From: Bacillota bacterium
GTDB taxonomy: Bacteria > Bacillota > Bacilli > Paenibacillales > NBRC-103111
DNA length: 5,868 bases
Direction: 5' to 3'
Assembly: GCA_023391955.1 (NCBI GenBank)
Contig: JAEWAA010000509.1
Coordinates: forward strand, 1-5,868
The notes under the pieces were generated by a model. That model was not told the DNA's origin and searched no databases. It saw nothing but the letters and a program-made list of their open reading frames with translations. Positions 1-5,788 of this stretch are shown piece by piece (within the stretch, counting starts at the first letter, position 1; each line of letters opens with the position of its first letter). The position numbers were made by a program, and so were the translations under genes.

Positions 1-421
1 CCAGAATGTCCTGGATCTCCTCCGCGGTAATATCCCGGATCTGCAGCTCCTTGATGATGCTCTCAATGGAGCCGGGTTGGATGGTTTCCCCGGCAGTGCG
101 GTCATAGTCGCGTTTCCGGCGGATGCGGTGGTTCTGTTCGGCAATATTCACCAGTTGAAAATAGATGGCGAACGCCCGGATTACCTGATGCCGGATCACT
201 GGGCTTAAGCTGTGAATCGTCGACATGTACTCCTTATAAATATCCGAGTCATAAGCAAGCCGCATGGATTTGCTCATTTCCCTGATTTTCTCCACTACAT
301 TCAACAATTCCTCGCCGCCTTGGCCCACCAATACCTCGCCCAGTATATTCGCCAGAAAGCGGATGTCCCGCCGCAGCAGATTATTGCTGGTCCCCTTGGC
401 AGCCAATATGTATTCCGACAT
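1..421 (-). CDS. ppc: Phosphoenolpyruvate carboxylase, N-terminal part (runs off left edge)
   Basis: This enzyme carboxylates phosphoenolpyruvate to oxaloacetate, a cytosolic anaplerotic reaction that refills the TCA cycle. The 140 visible codons begin MSEYILAAKG and contain segments typical of the PEPC N-terminus: NNLLRRDIRFLANILGEVL (residues 13-31), EELLNVVEKIREMSKSMR, and RAFAIYFQLVNIAEQNHRIR (about 82-101). The active-site motifs (TAHPTE and later) lie outside the window, so catalytic integrity cannot be judged. The full protein in this family is roughly 900 residues. The ATG at 421 is preceded by GGGGTGA (427-433), whose GGGG is 8 nt from the start. An in-frame GTG three codons upstream lies inside that ribosome binding site and is unlikely to be used. 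The gene follows the siderophore operon on the same strand but is separated from it by a terminator and about 770 bases, and has its own promoter at 611-639. I see no frameshift in the visible part. Confidence 0.93.
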   Translation of the reverse strand, partial: MSEYILAAKGTSNNLLRRDIRFLANILGEVLVGQGGEELLNVVEKIREMSKSMRLAYDSDIYKEYMSTIHSLSPVIRHQVIRAFAIYFQLVNIAEQNHRIRRKRDYDRTAGETIQPGSIESIIKELQIRDITAEEIQDIL

Positions 422-517
422 GCTCCTCACCCCGTTAGCCTAAATGGTTCTACACCGGTCTGTATTAATCACTCTTTATCAGACTCAAAACTTAGATTAG
501 TTTATTTTATCACAGCT

Positions 518-560
518 GATCCGAATAAATATAGAGGGAATGTAATAAAAAATTCGGATC
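518..560. repeat. 9-bp perfect inverted repeat in the ppc leader
   Basis: GATCCGAAT (518-526) is matched perfectly by its reverse complement ATTCGGATC (552-560), with a 25-nt AT-rich spacer. It lies between the promoter at 611-639 and the ppc start codon. It could be a two-half-site operator or an RNA hairpin in the leader. No U-tract follows it in the minus direction, so it is not an intrinsic terminator for ppc-direction transcripts. Confidence 0.5.
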
Positions 561-566
561 TTTCAA
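539..566 (-). promoter_or_regulatory. Possible second, weaker ppc promoter
   Basis: On the minus strand, TTGAAA (561-566) and TACATT (539-544) are separated by 16 nt. They match the -35 and -10 consensus at five and four of six positions. Transcription would start near 532. The DNA here is AT-rich, where chance matches are common, so this is only a candidate. One arm of the 518-560 inverted repeat sits in its spacer. Confidence 0.25.
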
Positions 567-610
567 ACAAATCACCAATACCGCCGCCTGCAAAAATTGC
601 TTTTCATACA

Positions 611-639
611 AAAATAGCACGCGCGATTCCGTCTGTCAA
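611..639 (-). promoter_or_regulatory. Probable sigma-A promoter for ppc
   Basis: On the minus strand, TTGACA (634-639) is a perfect -35 box, followed by a 17-nt spacer and TATTTT (611-616) as a -10 box matching four of six consensus bases. Transcription would start near 604 and read toward ppc, giving a leader of about 180 nt. The sequence match is direct; promoter activity is inferred. Confidence 0.62.
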
Positions 640-872
640 AATGATTTTTGTTTTTTCGGGATGGAAATTTGTCCCCTGGTAGTAGTCATATCCAATTTGT
701 GCGTTAGGATGGCTGCAGGCAGCGCTTCTTCACATCGACTTTTCTGGGGCTCACTCGTGTGGTTGACCAGGGCACCTCCCTCTCAACTCTGCGGCCAGGA
801 TTTATACGAAAGTGCCGCGTCTGCCCCGGCATTTTCGTTGATGGTGATGGTCCCGCTGGGCTATGGGTGATT
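640..872. other. Intergenic stretch with no supported gene
   Basis: This stretch lies between the ppc promoter and the inverted-repeat element. Short open frames exist on both strands, but none has a convincing ribosome binding site or a product I recognise. One minus-strand frame, 860 down to the TGA at 783-785, reads like the end of a protein (it contains GTITINENAGADAALSYKSW) but is only 25 codons long and is preceded by an in-frame TAG at 861-863. It could be the eroded tail of a lost gene or chance. Confidence 0.4.
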
Positions 873-1057
873 CTAACGGACCGACGATCCCTTATTTGAG
901 CAAAATCCTTCATTTTCGGGTTCTTGCGGACAGAGTGGACGCTATTCGCACCAGAATACCTTAATAGAACCCCCATTTAGCAGAATAACGGCTTCTCGGT
1001 CCGCGAAAATGAAAAAATGTCAGTTTTACGCCCATTAGCGGCCTCCCTGTCCGTTAG
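873..1057. repeat. Intergenic element with long imperfect inverted ends, probably a dispersed repeat
   Basis: The element opens with CTAACGGAC (873-881) and closes with the exact reverse complement GTCCGTTAG (1049-1057). Further in, TTCATTTTCG (909-918) is matched perfectly by CGAAAATGAA (1004-1013), and each arm then reaches a GCGGAC motif (926-931, and its complement 999-1004). Each arm is therefore about 60 nt, with an indel between outer and inner blocks, around a core at 932-997. No transposase is encoded and no clear target-site duplication is visible. The sequence style resembles CTAACGGAC-bounded repeats that I recall being scattered between genes in Paenibacillus, but the copy number cannot be tested here. 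It could be a non-autonomous mobile element or a folded-RNA repeat. Confidence 0.58.
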
Positions 1058-1086
1058 CATACCCTTCAGGAGAACATTGCCGGCAC

Positions 1087-1131
1087 AAAAAAAGAGAACC
1101 ATTCTCCATCAGCGGAAAACGGCTCTCTTTT
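1087..1131 (-). terminator. Intrinsic terminator of the siderophore uptake operon
   Basis: Read on the minus strand, an AAAAGAGAGCC arm (1131-1121) pairs with GGTTCTCTTTT (1100-1090), with one G-T wobble. An inner TTTTCC/GGAGAA stem closes on a GCTGAT loop, so the hairpin is nearly continuous. The run of T ends at 1087. On the plus strand the wobble becomes an A-C mismatch, which favours minus-strand function. It lies about 60 nt past the ATPase stop codon. Confidence 0.85.
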
Positions 1132-1193
1132 CGTTTTTGTTCCTGCATATCAGCATACACTCGATTTCCCCGCCGATCCGGCGTGAGAACCCC

Positions 1194-2057
1194 TTACCGG
1201 CCCCGCCCGGCTGCCGCCAGCAGCTCACTGCGGACCGCAGCCTGCTCCGGCATTGGCTCCGCAGCATCCTCCCGCGCCAGCTCAAACGGCAGGCACAGGG
1301 GAACACCCGTCCGCGGATCGGAGATAATATCCGCTTCAATACCGAAGACAAGACGCAGCACATCGCGGGTCATGACTTCCGTAGGTGTACCCTGGCTGAC
1401 TACCTTGCCGGACTTGATGGCCACCATATGGCCCGCATACCGGGTGGCATGATTCAGGTCGTGAACCACCATCACGATGGTTCTGCCCTCTTCCTGATTC
1501 AGCTTCTGCAGGAGCTTCAGCACCTCCAGCTGATGCCCCATGTCCAGGAAGGTGGTTGGTTCATCCAGGAACAGAATATCCGTCTGCTGTGCCAAAGCCA
1601 TGGCAATCCAGGCCCGCTGCCGCTGGCCGCCGGAGAGCTGATCTACCGGCCGGTCGAAAAAATCCTCCATCCCGGTCACCTGAATGGCCCAGCGGATAAT
1701 ATCCCGGTCCTCCCGGGTTTGGGTGCCAAAGCCCTTCTGGTGGGGGAAACGCCCATAACCCACCAGCTCGCCCACCGTCAGACCGTCCGGAGCTACCGGA
1801 TTCTGCGGCAGGATAGCCAATTGTTTGGCCACATCCTTGGTGGACTGCTGGTGGATGGCCTTGCTGTCCAGGAACACACTGCCCTTGCGGGGCTTCAATA
1901 TCCGGGACATGGTCTTCAGGATGGTGGACTTCCCTGAGCCGTTGGCTCCTACCAGGGCCGTGATCTTGCCGGAGGGAATGGAGAGATTCAGATCCTCCAC
2001 GATCAAGCGGCTTTCATAGGCGATATCCAGTTGCTGGGTAAACAAACGATCCTTCAT
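1194..2057 (-). CDS. Iron-siderophore ABC transporter ATP-binding protein (FecE/YusV type)
   Basis: This cytosolic ATPase powers ferric-siderophore import through the FeuB/FeuC permease pair. All nucleotide-binding motifs are intact in the 287-residue product: Walker A GANGSGKST (37-45), Q-loop Q85, signature LSGGQ (141-145), Walker B ILFLDEP (161-167), D-loop LD (171-172) and switch histidine H199. The C-terminal tail after about residue 255 is slightly long for the family and rich in Ala and Glu; its role is unknown. The ATG at 2057 overlaps the preceding esterase stop as ATGA, and AAAGGGG (2067-2073) sits 9 nt upstream, so translation is probably coupled. It is the last gene before the terminator. 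In B. subtilis the Feu permease is served by an ATPase encoded elsewhere (YusV), so an in-operon copy suggests a self-contained transporter. Family assignment is firm; the exact siderophore is inferred from context. Confidence 0.95.
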   Translation of the reverse strand: MKDRLFTQQLDIAYESRLIVEDLNLSIPSGKITALVGANGSGKSTILKTMSRILKPRKGSVFLDSKAIHQQSTKDVAKQLAILPQNPVAPDGLTVGELVGYGRFPHQKGFGTQTREDRDIIRWAIQVTGMEDFFDRPVDQLSGGQRQRAWIAMALAQQTDILFLDEPTTFLDMGHQLEVLKLLQKLNQEEGRTIVMVVHDLNHATRYAGHMVAIKSGKVVSQGTPTEVMTRDVLRLVFGIEADIISDPRTGVPLCLPFELAREDAAEPMPEQAAVRSELLAAAGRGR

Positions 2058-2944
2058 ATAATGCGTCCCCTTTCGTCATGGGATGTGGATAAAGCAACCC
2101 GGATGCCTTTGGCAATCAGCGCGGGTATCACCGAAACATGACCGTCTCCTTCAAACCTGCCGAATGTGGTCTCAAGCCCCGCAGGAGGCCTGGAGGTAAG
2201 CCTCTCCGCCATCTCCTCCGCGTTCTCCCACATCCGGCTCCGATGCCCCTTCTCCAGCTCTCCGATGCCGATAAACAACTGAACGGGAGGCACAGCGCCG
2301 TTACCAACTGCCGCCTCCTCCGCCTGCTGCCGGAAAACCTCCTCTTCCTGAAGCAGCACCCGGTCCGCCCACCAGATGGAGGGGCTGCCGGCTACATAAG
2401 CGGCGAATGCTCCCCTCCGGGTGAACAGCGCGTGCAGCGCCAGGAAACCGCCCAGAGAATGCCCGAACAACGACTGCCTGCGGGTATTCACGGGATAACG
2501 GCTGGCTACTAAGGGTTGCAAACCACCGGTGATGAAGTCCAGAAAAACATCCGCACCGCCGATCTCCGGCCACGGGGAGCCGTCTCCCCGTTTGGGCAGC
2601 GTAGCCTCCTCCGCTGGTGTGGTGTAGTCCAGAAACCGCTCCTTGGAGGCCTCCATTCCTGCAGGATAGCCGATGCCGATGAGGATGGCCGGATCATAGC
2701 CGTGGGGCTTGCGGGTCATCAGGCGCAGGGTCTCCACAGCCATTGCGAAGCAGGAGTCCGCGTCCAGGAGATAGATAACGGGGTAACCTTCCGGCGGAGC
2801 CTCGCCTGAGGGTACCGCCGCCATGATCCGGTAAGAGCGGCCGGATTCCGGCCACTGCATCGTCCAGGCCTCTGTGCCGGGCACCGGGACGGGGCCTGAT
2901 TCCTCTGTAACGGACACAGCAAGTCTATGAGCTGTTTGCTCCAT
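2054..2944 (-). CDS. Alpha/beta hydrolase, probable siderophore esterase (IroE-like, esterase D family)
   Basis: The 296-residue product is an alpha/beta hydrolase of the esterase D family (Pfam Esterase), which includes the siderophore hydrolases IroE, Fes and BesA. GHSLGG (161-166) places the nucleophile at S163, and DGH near the C-terminus supplies H269. E229 in GIGELEKGH is a candidate acid, though not proven. AGSPSIWW (185-192) after the nucleophile elbow is typical of the IroE-like group. There is no signal peptide, so cytosolic hydrolysis of an imported ferric siderophore is the likely role. I prefer the ATG at 2944: AGGAGG (2953-2958) lies 8 nt upstream, against 5 nt for the GTG at 2947. 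The ATG shares one base with the preceding TGA, and the gene ends in a 4-nt overlap with the ATPase. It could act on another ester, such as a lipid or peptide ester, but the operon makes a siderophore substrate most likely. Confidence 0.88.
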   Translation of the reverse strand: MEQTAHRLAVSVTEESGPVPVPGTEAWTMQWPESGRSYRIMAAVPSGEAPPEGYPVIYLLDADSCFAMAVETLRLMTRKPHGYDPAILIGIGYPAGMEASKERFLDYTTPAEEATLPKRGDGSPWPEIGGADVFLDFITGGLQPLVASRYPVNTRRQSLFGHSLGGFLALHALFTRRGAFAAYVAGSPSIWWADRVLLQEEEVFRQQAEEAAVGNGAVPPVQLFIGIGELEKGHRSRMWENAEEMAERLTSRPPAGLETTFGRFEGDGHVSVIPALIAKGIRVALSTSHDERGRII

Positions 2945-3741
2945 CACTCAAGCCTCCTTCCTGGGGCAGACGCCTTATCTGCCATCCCCGTTGGCTGCCC
3001 GAACAGCCATTCCACTGCCTCCGGGAAACGCCGTACGAAGCTGGCTTGCTCATGAGAGGCGCCCTCCTCCACATCCAGCCGAAGCCGGTCCGGTCCTAGG
3101 CCGCTGACCGCCAGCAGCTCGAAGGCTGCCCGGTTCAAGGCGGGCATGTCCTTCTGGACCGTTGCCTTGCCTTCCCCCTCCCGGGTTCCCACGGACATGT
3201 ACAGCCGCTGATCCCGCTCCGCAGCCGCCGGAGCATCCTGCCGGATAAAGTCCATCATCCCCCGGTACCACAGCGAGGCGGACAGCATACCTACCCTGCC
3301 GAACACATCCGGCCGGACCGCTCCAGCATAATAGGAAAGCAGCCCGCCCAAGGAGGCTCCGAGGATACCGTTCATTTCCCGGCGGCCGTCGGCGTAGTAG
3401 TTGGTTTGGAGATACGGCAGCAGGCGCTCCGTCAGAAAACGGATATATGCCGGGCCCTCCCCGCCGAAATCCGGCCGCTCCGCCACCAGCGCAGGTGCAG
3501 GCCAGGGGGTGTATTCGTTCAGCCGGTTCACCGGCTTCACACCCGCGATAATCATCTCCGGCAGCTTTCCTTGGGCGAAGCTGCATTCCAACAGCTCGGT
3601 ATTGGAGGCGAAGAGAGAATCCCCGTCCTGGACCAGAAGCAGTGGGAAGGTCAAGTTGCAGGCCCCGCAGGAGGGGGGAATGTAGATGGTGACCTCCCGT
3701 TTGTCCAACTGGTCCTTAATCAGGCTGCCTTTCATAAGCAT
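2944..3741 (-). CDS. Alpha/beta hydrolase, probable ferric-siderophore esterase (BesA-like)
   Basis: The 265-residue product is an esterase D family hydrolase, here probably releasing iron by hydrolysing the ester backbone of an imported siderophore in the cytosol. GASLGG (128-133) gives nucleophile S130, and ASHEQ gives H230. The acid may be E188 in GTREGEG. The N-terminal strands (REVTIYIPP, FPLLLVQDGDSLF) and NEYTPWP fit the family, and no signal peptide is present. The longest open frame starts with TTG at 3750, but that codon lies 1 nt from the ribosome binding site. The ATG at 3741 has AGGAGG (3752-3757) 10 nt upstream and is the better start. The gene begins 16 nt after the feuC stop, the place besA (ybbA) holds in the B. 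subtilis feuABC operon, and its TGA overlaps the next start. Bacillibactin-type trilactones are the known BesA substrate; the substrate here is inferred. Confidence 0.88.
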   Translation of the reverse strand: MLMKGSLIKDQLDKREVTIYIPPSCGACNLTFPLLLVQDGDSLFASNTELLECSFAQGKLPEMIIAGVKPVNRLNEYTPWPAPALVAERPDFGGEGPAYIRFLTERLLPYLQTNYYADGRREMNGILGASLGGLLSYYAGAVRPDVFGRVGMLSASLWYRGMMDFIRQDAPAAAERDQRLYMSVGTREGEGKATVQKDMPALNRAAFELLAVSGLGPDRLRLDVEEGASHEQASFVRRFPEAVEWLFGQPTGMADKASAPGRRLE

Positions 3742-3757
3742 GCGGTTCAAGCCTCCT

Positions 3758-4783
3758 CTAAGCAGGGCGTTTCATAAGCAGGGTAACAAAATAAGGGACG
3801 CCGATAATGGCGATAACAATGCCTACAGGAACCTCGGCGGGGGAAACCACATTCTTACCGATGTAATCCGCCAGAATCACCAGCAGCATGCCCACAATGG
3901 TGCAAACGGGCAGCATATGACGGTGGTGCAGACCCACCAGCCGTCTGGCAATATGGGGGGCCAGCAGGCCGACGAAGCCGATGCCTCCCGAGATGGACAC
4001 ACAGGCGCTGACCATGCCGATGCTGGCCAAGAGCAAGAGGGACTTCTCCCGCTCCGTGCGGACACCCAGGCTGATGGCGCTGCTTTCATGCAGCTGGAAC
4101 AAATCCAGAACATAGGACTTCCGGTAAATCACCGGCATCAGGATAATCAGCCAAGGGGCAATGGATACGACAAACTTCCAATTGGCGCTCCAGATACTGC
4201 CCGACAGCCAGACGGTGGCCATTTCAAAATCGGAGGCGTTCATTTTCAAGGACAAAAACAGGGTCCACGCCCCGAAGCCGGAGCTGATGGCAATCCCCGT
4301 CAGCAGCAGACGCTGGGGATCCAGCCGCCCGGACTTCCAGGCAAACAGGTAAATCAGGACAGCGGCGGCAATCCCGCCGGCCAAGCCGAAGAAGGGCATA
4401 GCCAGAATAGCGGACCACCCGGTGGTGCGGATCTGGCCCTGGTAGAAGAACATGAAGGTGACAATGGCAGCTCCGGCTCCGGCGTTGATGCCGAGGATGC
4501 CCGGGTCTGCCAAGCCGTTGCGGCTGACTCCTTGAATGACCGCTCCCGCTGCAGCCAGACCGGCGCCCACCAATGCACCCAGCACAATGCGGGGCAGACG
4601 GAAGTCAAAAATCACCAAATCCCGCTGCGGCGTACTCTCCAGGCGGAAGAGGGTATTCACAACCTCCCGCACGCTCAGATCAAACTCCCCGCTGGTGAGG
4701 CTGAGGTACGCCACAATCACGGACAAAACCAGCCCTGTCACAATCACAACGGCTAACCGCAAAGGTGTGGTTCTAGGCTGCAC
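3758..4783 (-). CDS. feuC: Ferric-siderophore ABC transporter permease FeuC
   Basis: This FecCD-family integral membrane protein forms the transport channel together with FeuB. The 341-residue product has a hydrophobic first helix (about 9-29) and family motifs FRLPR (61-65), RNGLADPGILGINAGAG (88-104), WLSGSIWSANW (192-202, close to the equivalent FeuC segment) and GFVGLLAPHIARR (269-281). The C-terminal AEVPVGIVIAIIGVPYF block faces the usual last helices. The family has about ten membrane segments. Overall similarity to B. subtilis FeuC, as I remember it, is strong along the whole length. The start is GTG at 4783, supported by GGGGAGG (4792-4798) 8 nt upstream. It overlaps the 3' end of feuB by 11 nt, so the ribosome binding site lies inside feuB and translation is likely coupled. 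The gene ends with TAG at 3758. Confidence 0.95.
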   Translation of the reverse strand: MQPRTTPLRLAVVIVTGLVLSVIVAYLSLTSGEFDLSVREVVNTLFRLESTPQRDLVIFDFRLPRIVLGALVGAGLAAAGAVIQGVSRNGLADPGILGINAGAGAAIVTFMFFYQGQIRTTGWSAILAMPFFGLAGGIAAAVLIYLFAWKSGRLDPQRLLLTGIAISSGFGAWTLFLSLKMNASDFEMATVWLSGSIWSANWKFVVSIAPWLIILMPVIYRKSYVLDLFQLHESSAISLGVRTEREKSLLLLASIGMVSACVSISGGIGFVGLLAPHIARRLVGLHHRHMLPVCTIVGMLLVILADYIGKNVVSPAEVPVGIVIAIIGVPYFVTLLMKRPA

Positions 4784-5783
4784 GCTCGCCGCCTCCCCTC
4801 GTACGGATCAAGTACAGGAAGAATGGGATGCCCACAGCAGAGGTGACCACCCCGATGGGGGTTTCGAAGGGGTAGTTCATAAACCGGCTGAGCACATCCG
4901 ACAGCCCCAGGAACACAGCCCCCATCAGCCCGGAGCAGGGAATCACCCAACGGTAGTCCACACCGACCAAATACCGGGTCATATGGGGAATCAGGAGCCC
5001 GACAAAGGCAATTTTGCCTGCCAAGGCCACGGATACTCCCGTCAGCAGCGCCACACAGGCCATGGTGGCCAGCTTCACCCAAAAAGTGCGCTGCCCCAGT
5101 CCCGCCGCGATATCGTCCCCCAGGGAGATGATGGTGATGGACCGGGCCAGAACAAGAGCCACGGCCAGTCCGATCAGCCCTAACGGCAGCGCCAGCTTAA
5201 CCAGGTCAGGATTCATCTGATGCAGTCTGGCATTAAACCAGAAGCTGACGTTCTGGGAGATATTGAAGGAGATGGCCAGCGCCGCCGAGGCGCTGCTCAG
5301 GAAGGTCCCGATAATCGTCCCCAGAATCGCCATCCGTACCGGCGCCATTCCTCCCGGCATCATCCACGACAGCAGGAAAACCAGGGCTACCCCGCAGGCC
5401 GACCCGATAAACGAGCTTGCCACCAGCCCCAGCATGGAGCCGTTGGGCATCAGAATCATGGTCACGGTAATAGCAAAAGCGGCCCCATCGGAGACCCCCA
5501 TAATGGCAGGGGACGCCAGATAGTTTCTGGTCATCCCCTGCATCATGGCGCCCGACATGGCCAGGAAGCCACCGATCAGAAGGGCTCCCGCCGCCCGGGG
5601 CAGCCGGGAGTGGAGCACAATCTGATGGTTTACATTATCCGGATCAAAATGAAAGAAGGCATCCCGTACCGTCGTCCAGTCCATGGACTTGGCCCCGTAC
5701 ATGACGGAGGCCAGCAGGACCAGCACGATGGCAACGGGTGAAACCGCCAAAATCAGGTAGGGTGAAACCGCCTTATGCGACAT
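4773..5783 (-). CDS. feuB: Ferric-siderophore ABC transporter permease FeuB
   Basis: This is the second FecCD permease subunit, expected to pair with FeuC in the cytoplasmic membrane. The 336-residue product closely resembles B. subtilis FeuB: VMYGAK after the first helix, FHFDPDN (45-50 region), HSRLPRAAGALLIGG (58-72), QGMTRNYLASPAIMGVSDG (82-100), FWFNARLHQMNPD (181-193), AGKIAFVGLLIPHMTRYLVG (255-274), and NYPFETPIGVVTS near the end. Length is normal for the family. The only plausible start is the ATG at 5783, 5 nt after the stop of the binding-protein gene; no other in-frame start codon lies between it and the upstream stop. No good ribosome binding site precedes this ATG (the bases are AAATAAGCCCC), unlike the other genes here, so expression probably depends on coupling to upstream translation. 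In B. subtilis the Feu system imports ferric bacillibactin and enterobactin. Confidence 0.95.
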   Translation of the reverse strand: MSHKAVSPYLILAVSPVAIVLVLLASVMYGAKSMDWTTVRDAFFHFDPDNVNHQIVLHSRLPRAAGALLIGGFLAMSGAMMQGMTRNYLASPAIMGVSDGAAFAITVTMILMPNGSMLGLVASSFIGSACGVALVFLLSWMMPGGMAPVRMAILGTIIGTFLSSASAALAISFNISQNVSFWFNARLHQMNPDLVKLALPLGLIGLAVALVLARSITIISLGDDIAAGLGQRTFWVKLATMACVALLTGVSVALAGKIAFVGLLIPHMTRYLVGVDYRWVIPCSGLMGAVFLGLSDVLSRFMNYPFETPIGVVTSAVGIPFFLYLIRTRGGGERAA

Positions 5784-5788
5784 GGGGC

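Noticed and set aside
212..682. 156-codon plus-strand open frame
   Set aside because: It overlaps the ppc start and leader in antisense, crosses both candidate promoters, and has no ribosome binding site or known domain.
704..976. 90-codon minus-strand open frame in the intergenic region
   Set aside because: It starts inside the inverted-repeat element, lacks a ribosome binding site and has an Arg/Pro/Ser-rich composition without a recognisable family.
1171..1183. Short palindrome CGCCGATCCGGCG after the ATPase gene
   Set aside because: The stem is only 5 bp with no T-tract, and the strong terminator at 1087-1131 explains transcript ending better.
1017..1937. 306-codon plus-strand open frame
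   Set aside because: It is antisense to the ATPase gene, begins inside the inverted-repeat element, runs through the terminator and shows no recognisable domain. The low number of stops follows from the GC-rich codons of the real gene.
2942..2947. GTG at 2947 as the start of the second esterase
   Set aside because: It is only 5 nt from the AGGAGG site, while the adjacent in-frame ATG at 2944 is at 8 nt. The difference is a single residue and GTG cannot be fully excluded.
3748..3750. TTG at 3750 as the start of the first esterase
   Set aside because: It lies 1 nt from the AGGAGG site, too close for initiation; the ATG at 3741 is properly spaced.
3686..4756. 356-codon plus-strand open frame
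   Set aside because: It is antisense to feuC, which has strong family motifs. Its product is rich in Gln, His, Gly and Asn, typical of the complement of a membrane-protein gene.
5220..5741. 173-codon plus-strand open frame
   Set aside because: It is antisense to feuB, with a Gly/His/Gln/Arg-rich product as expected from a shadow of hydrophobic codons.
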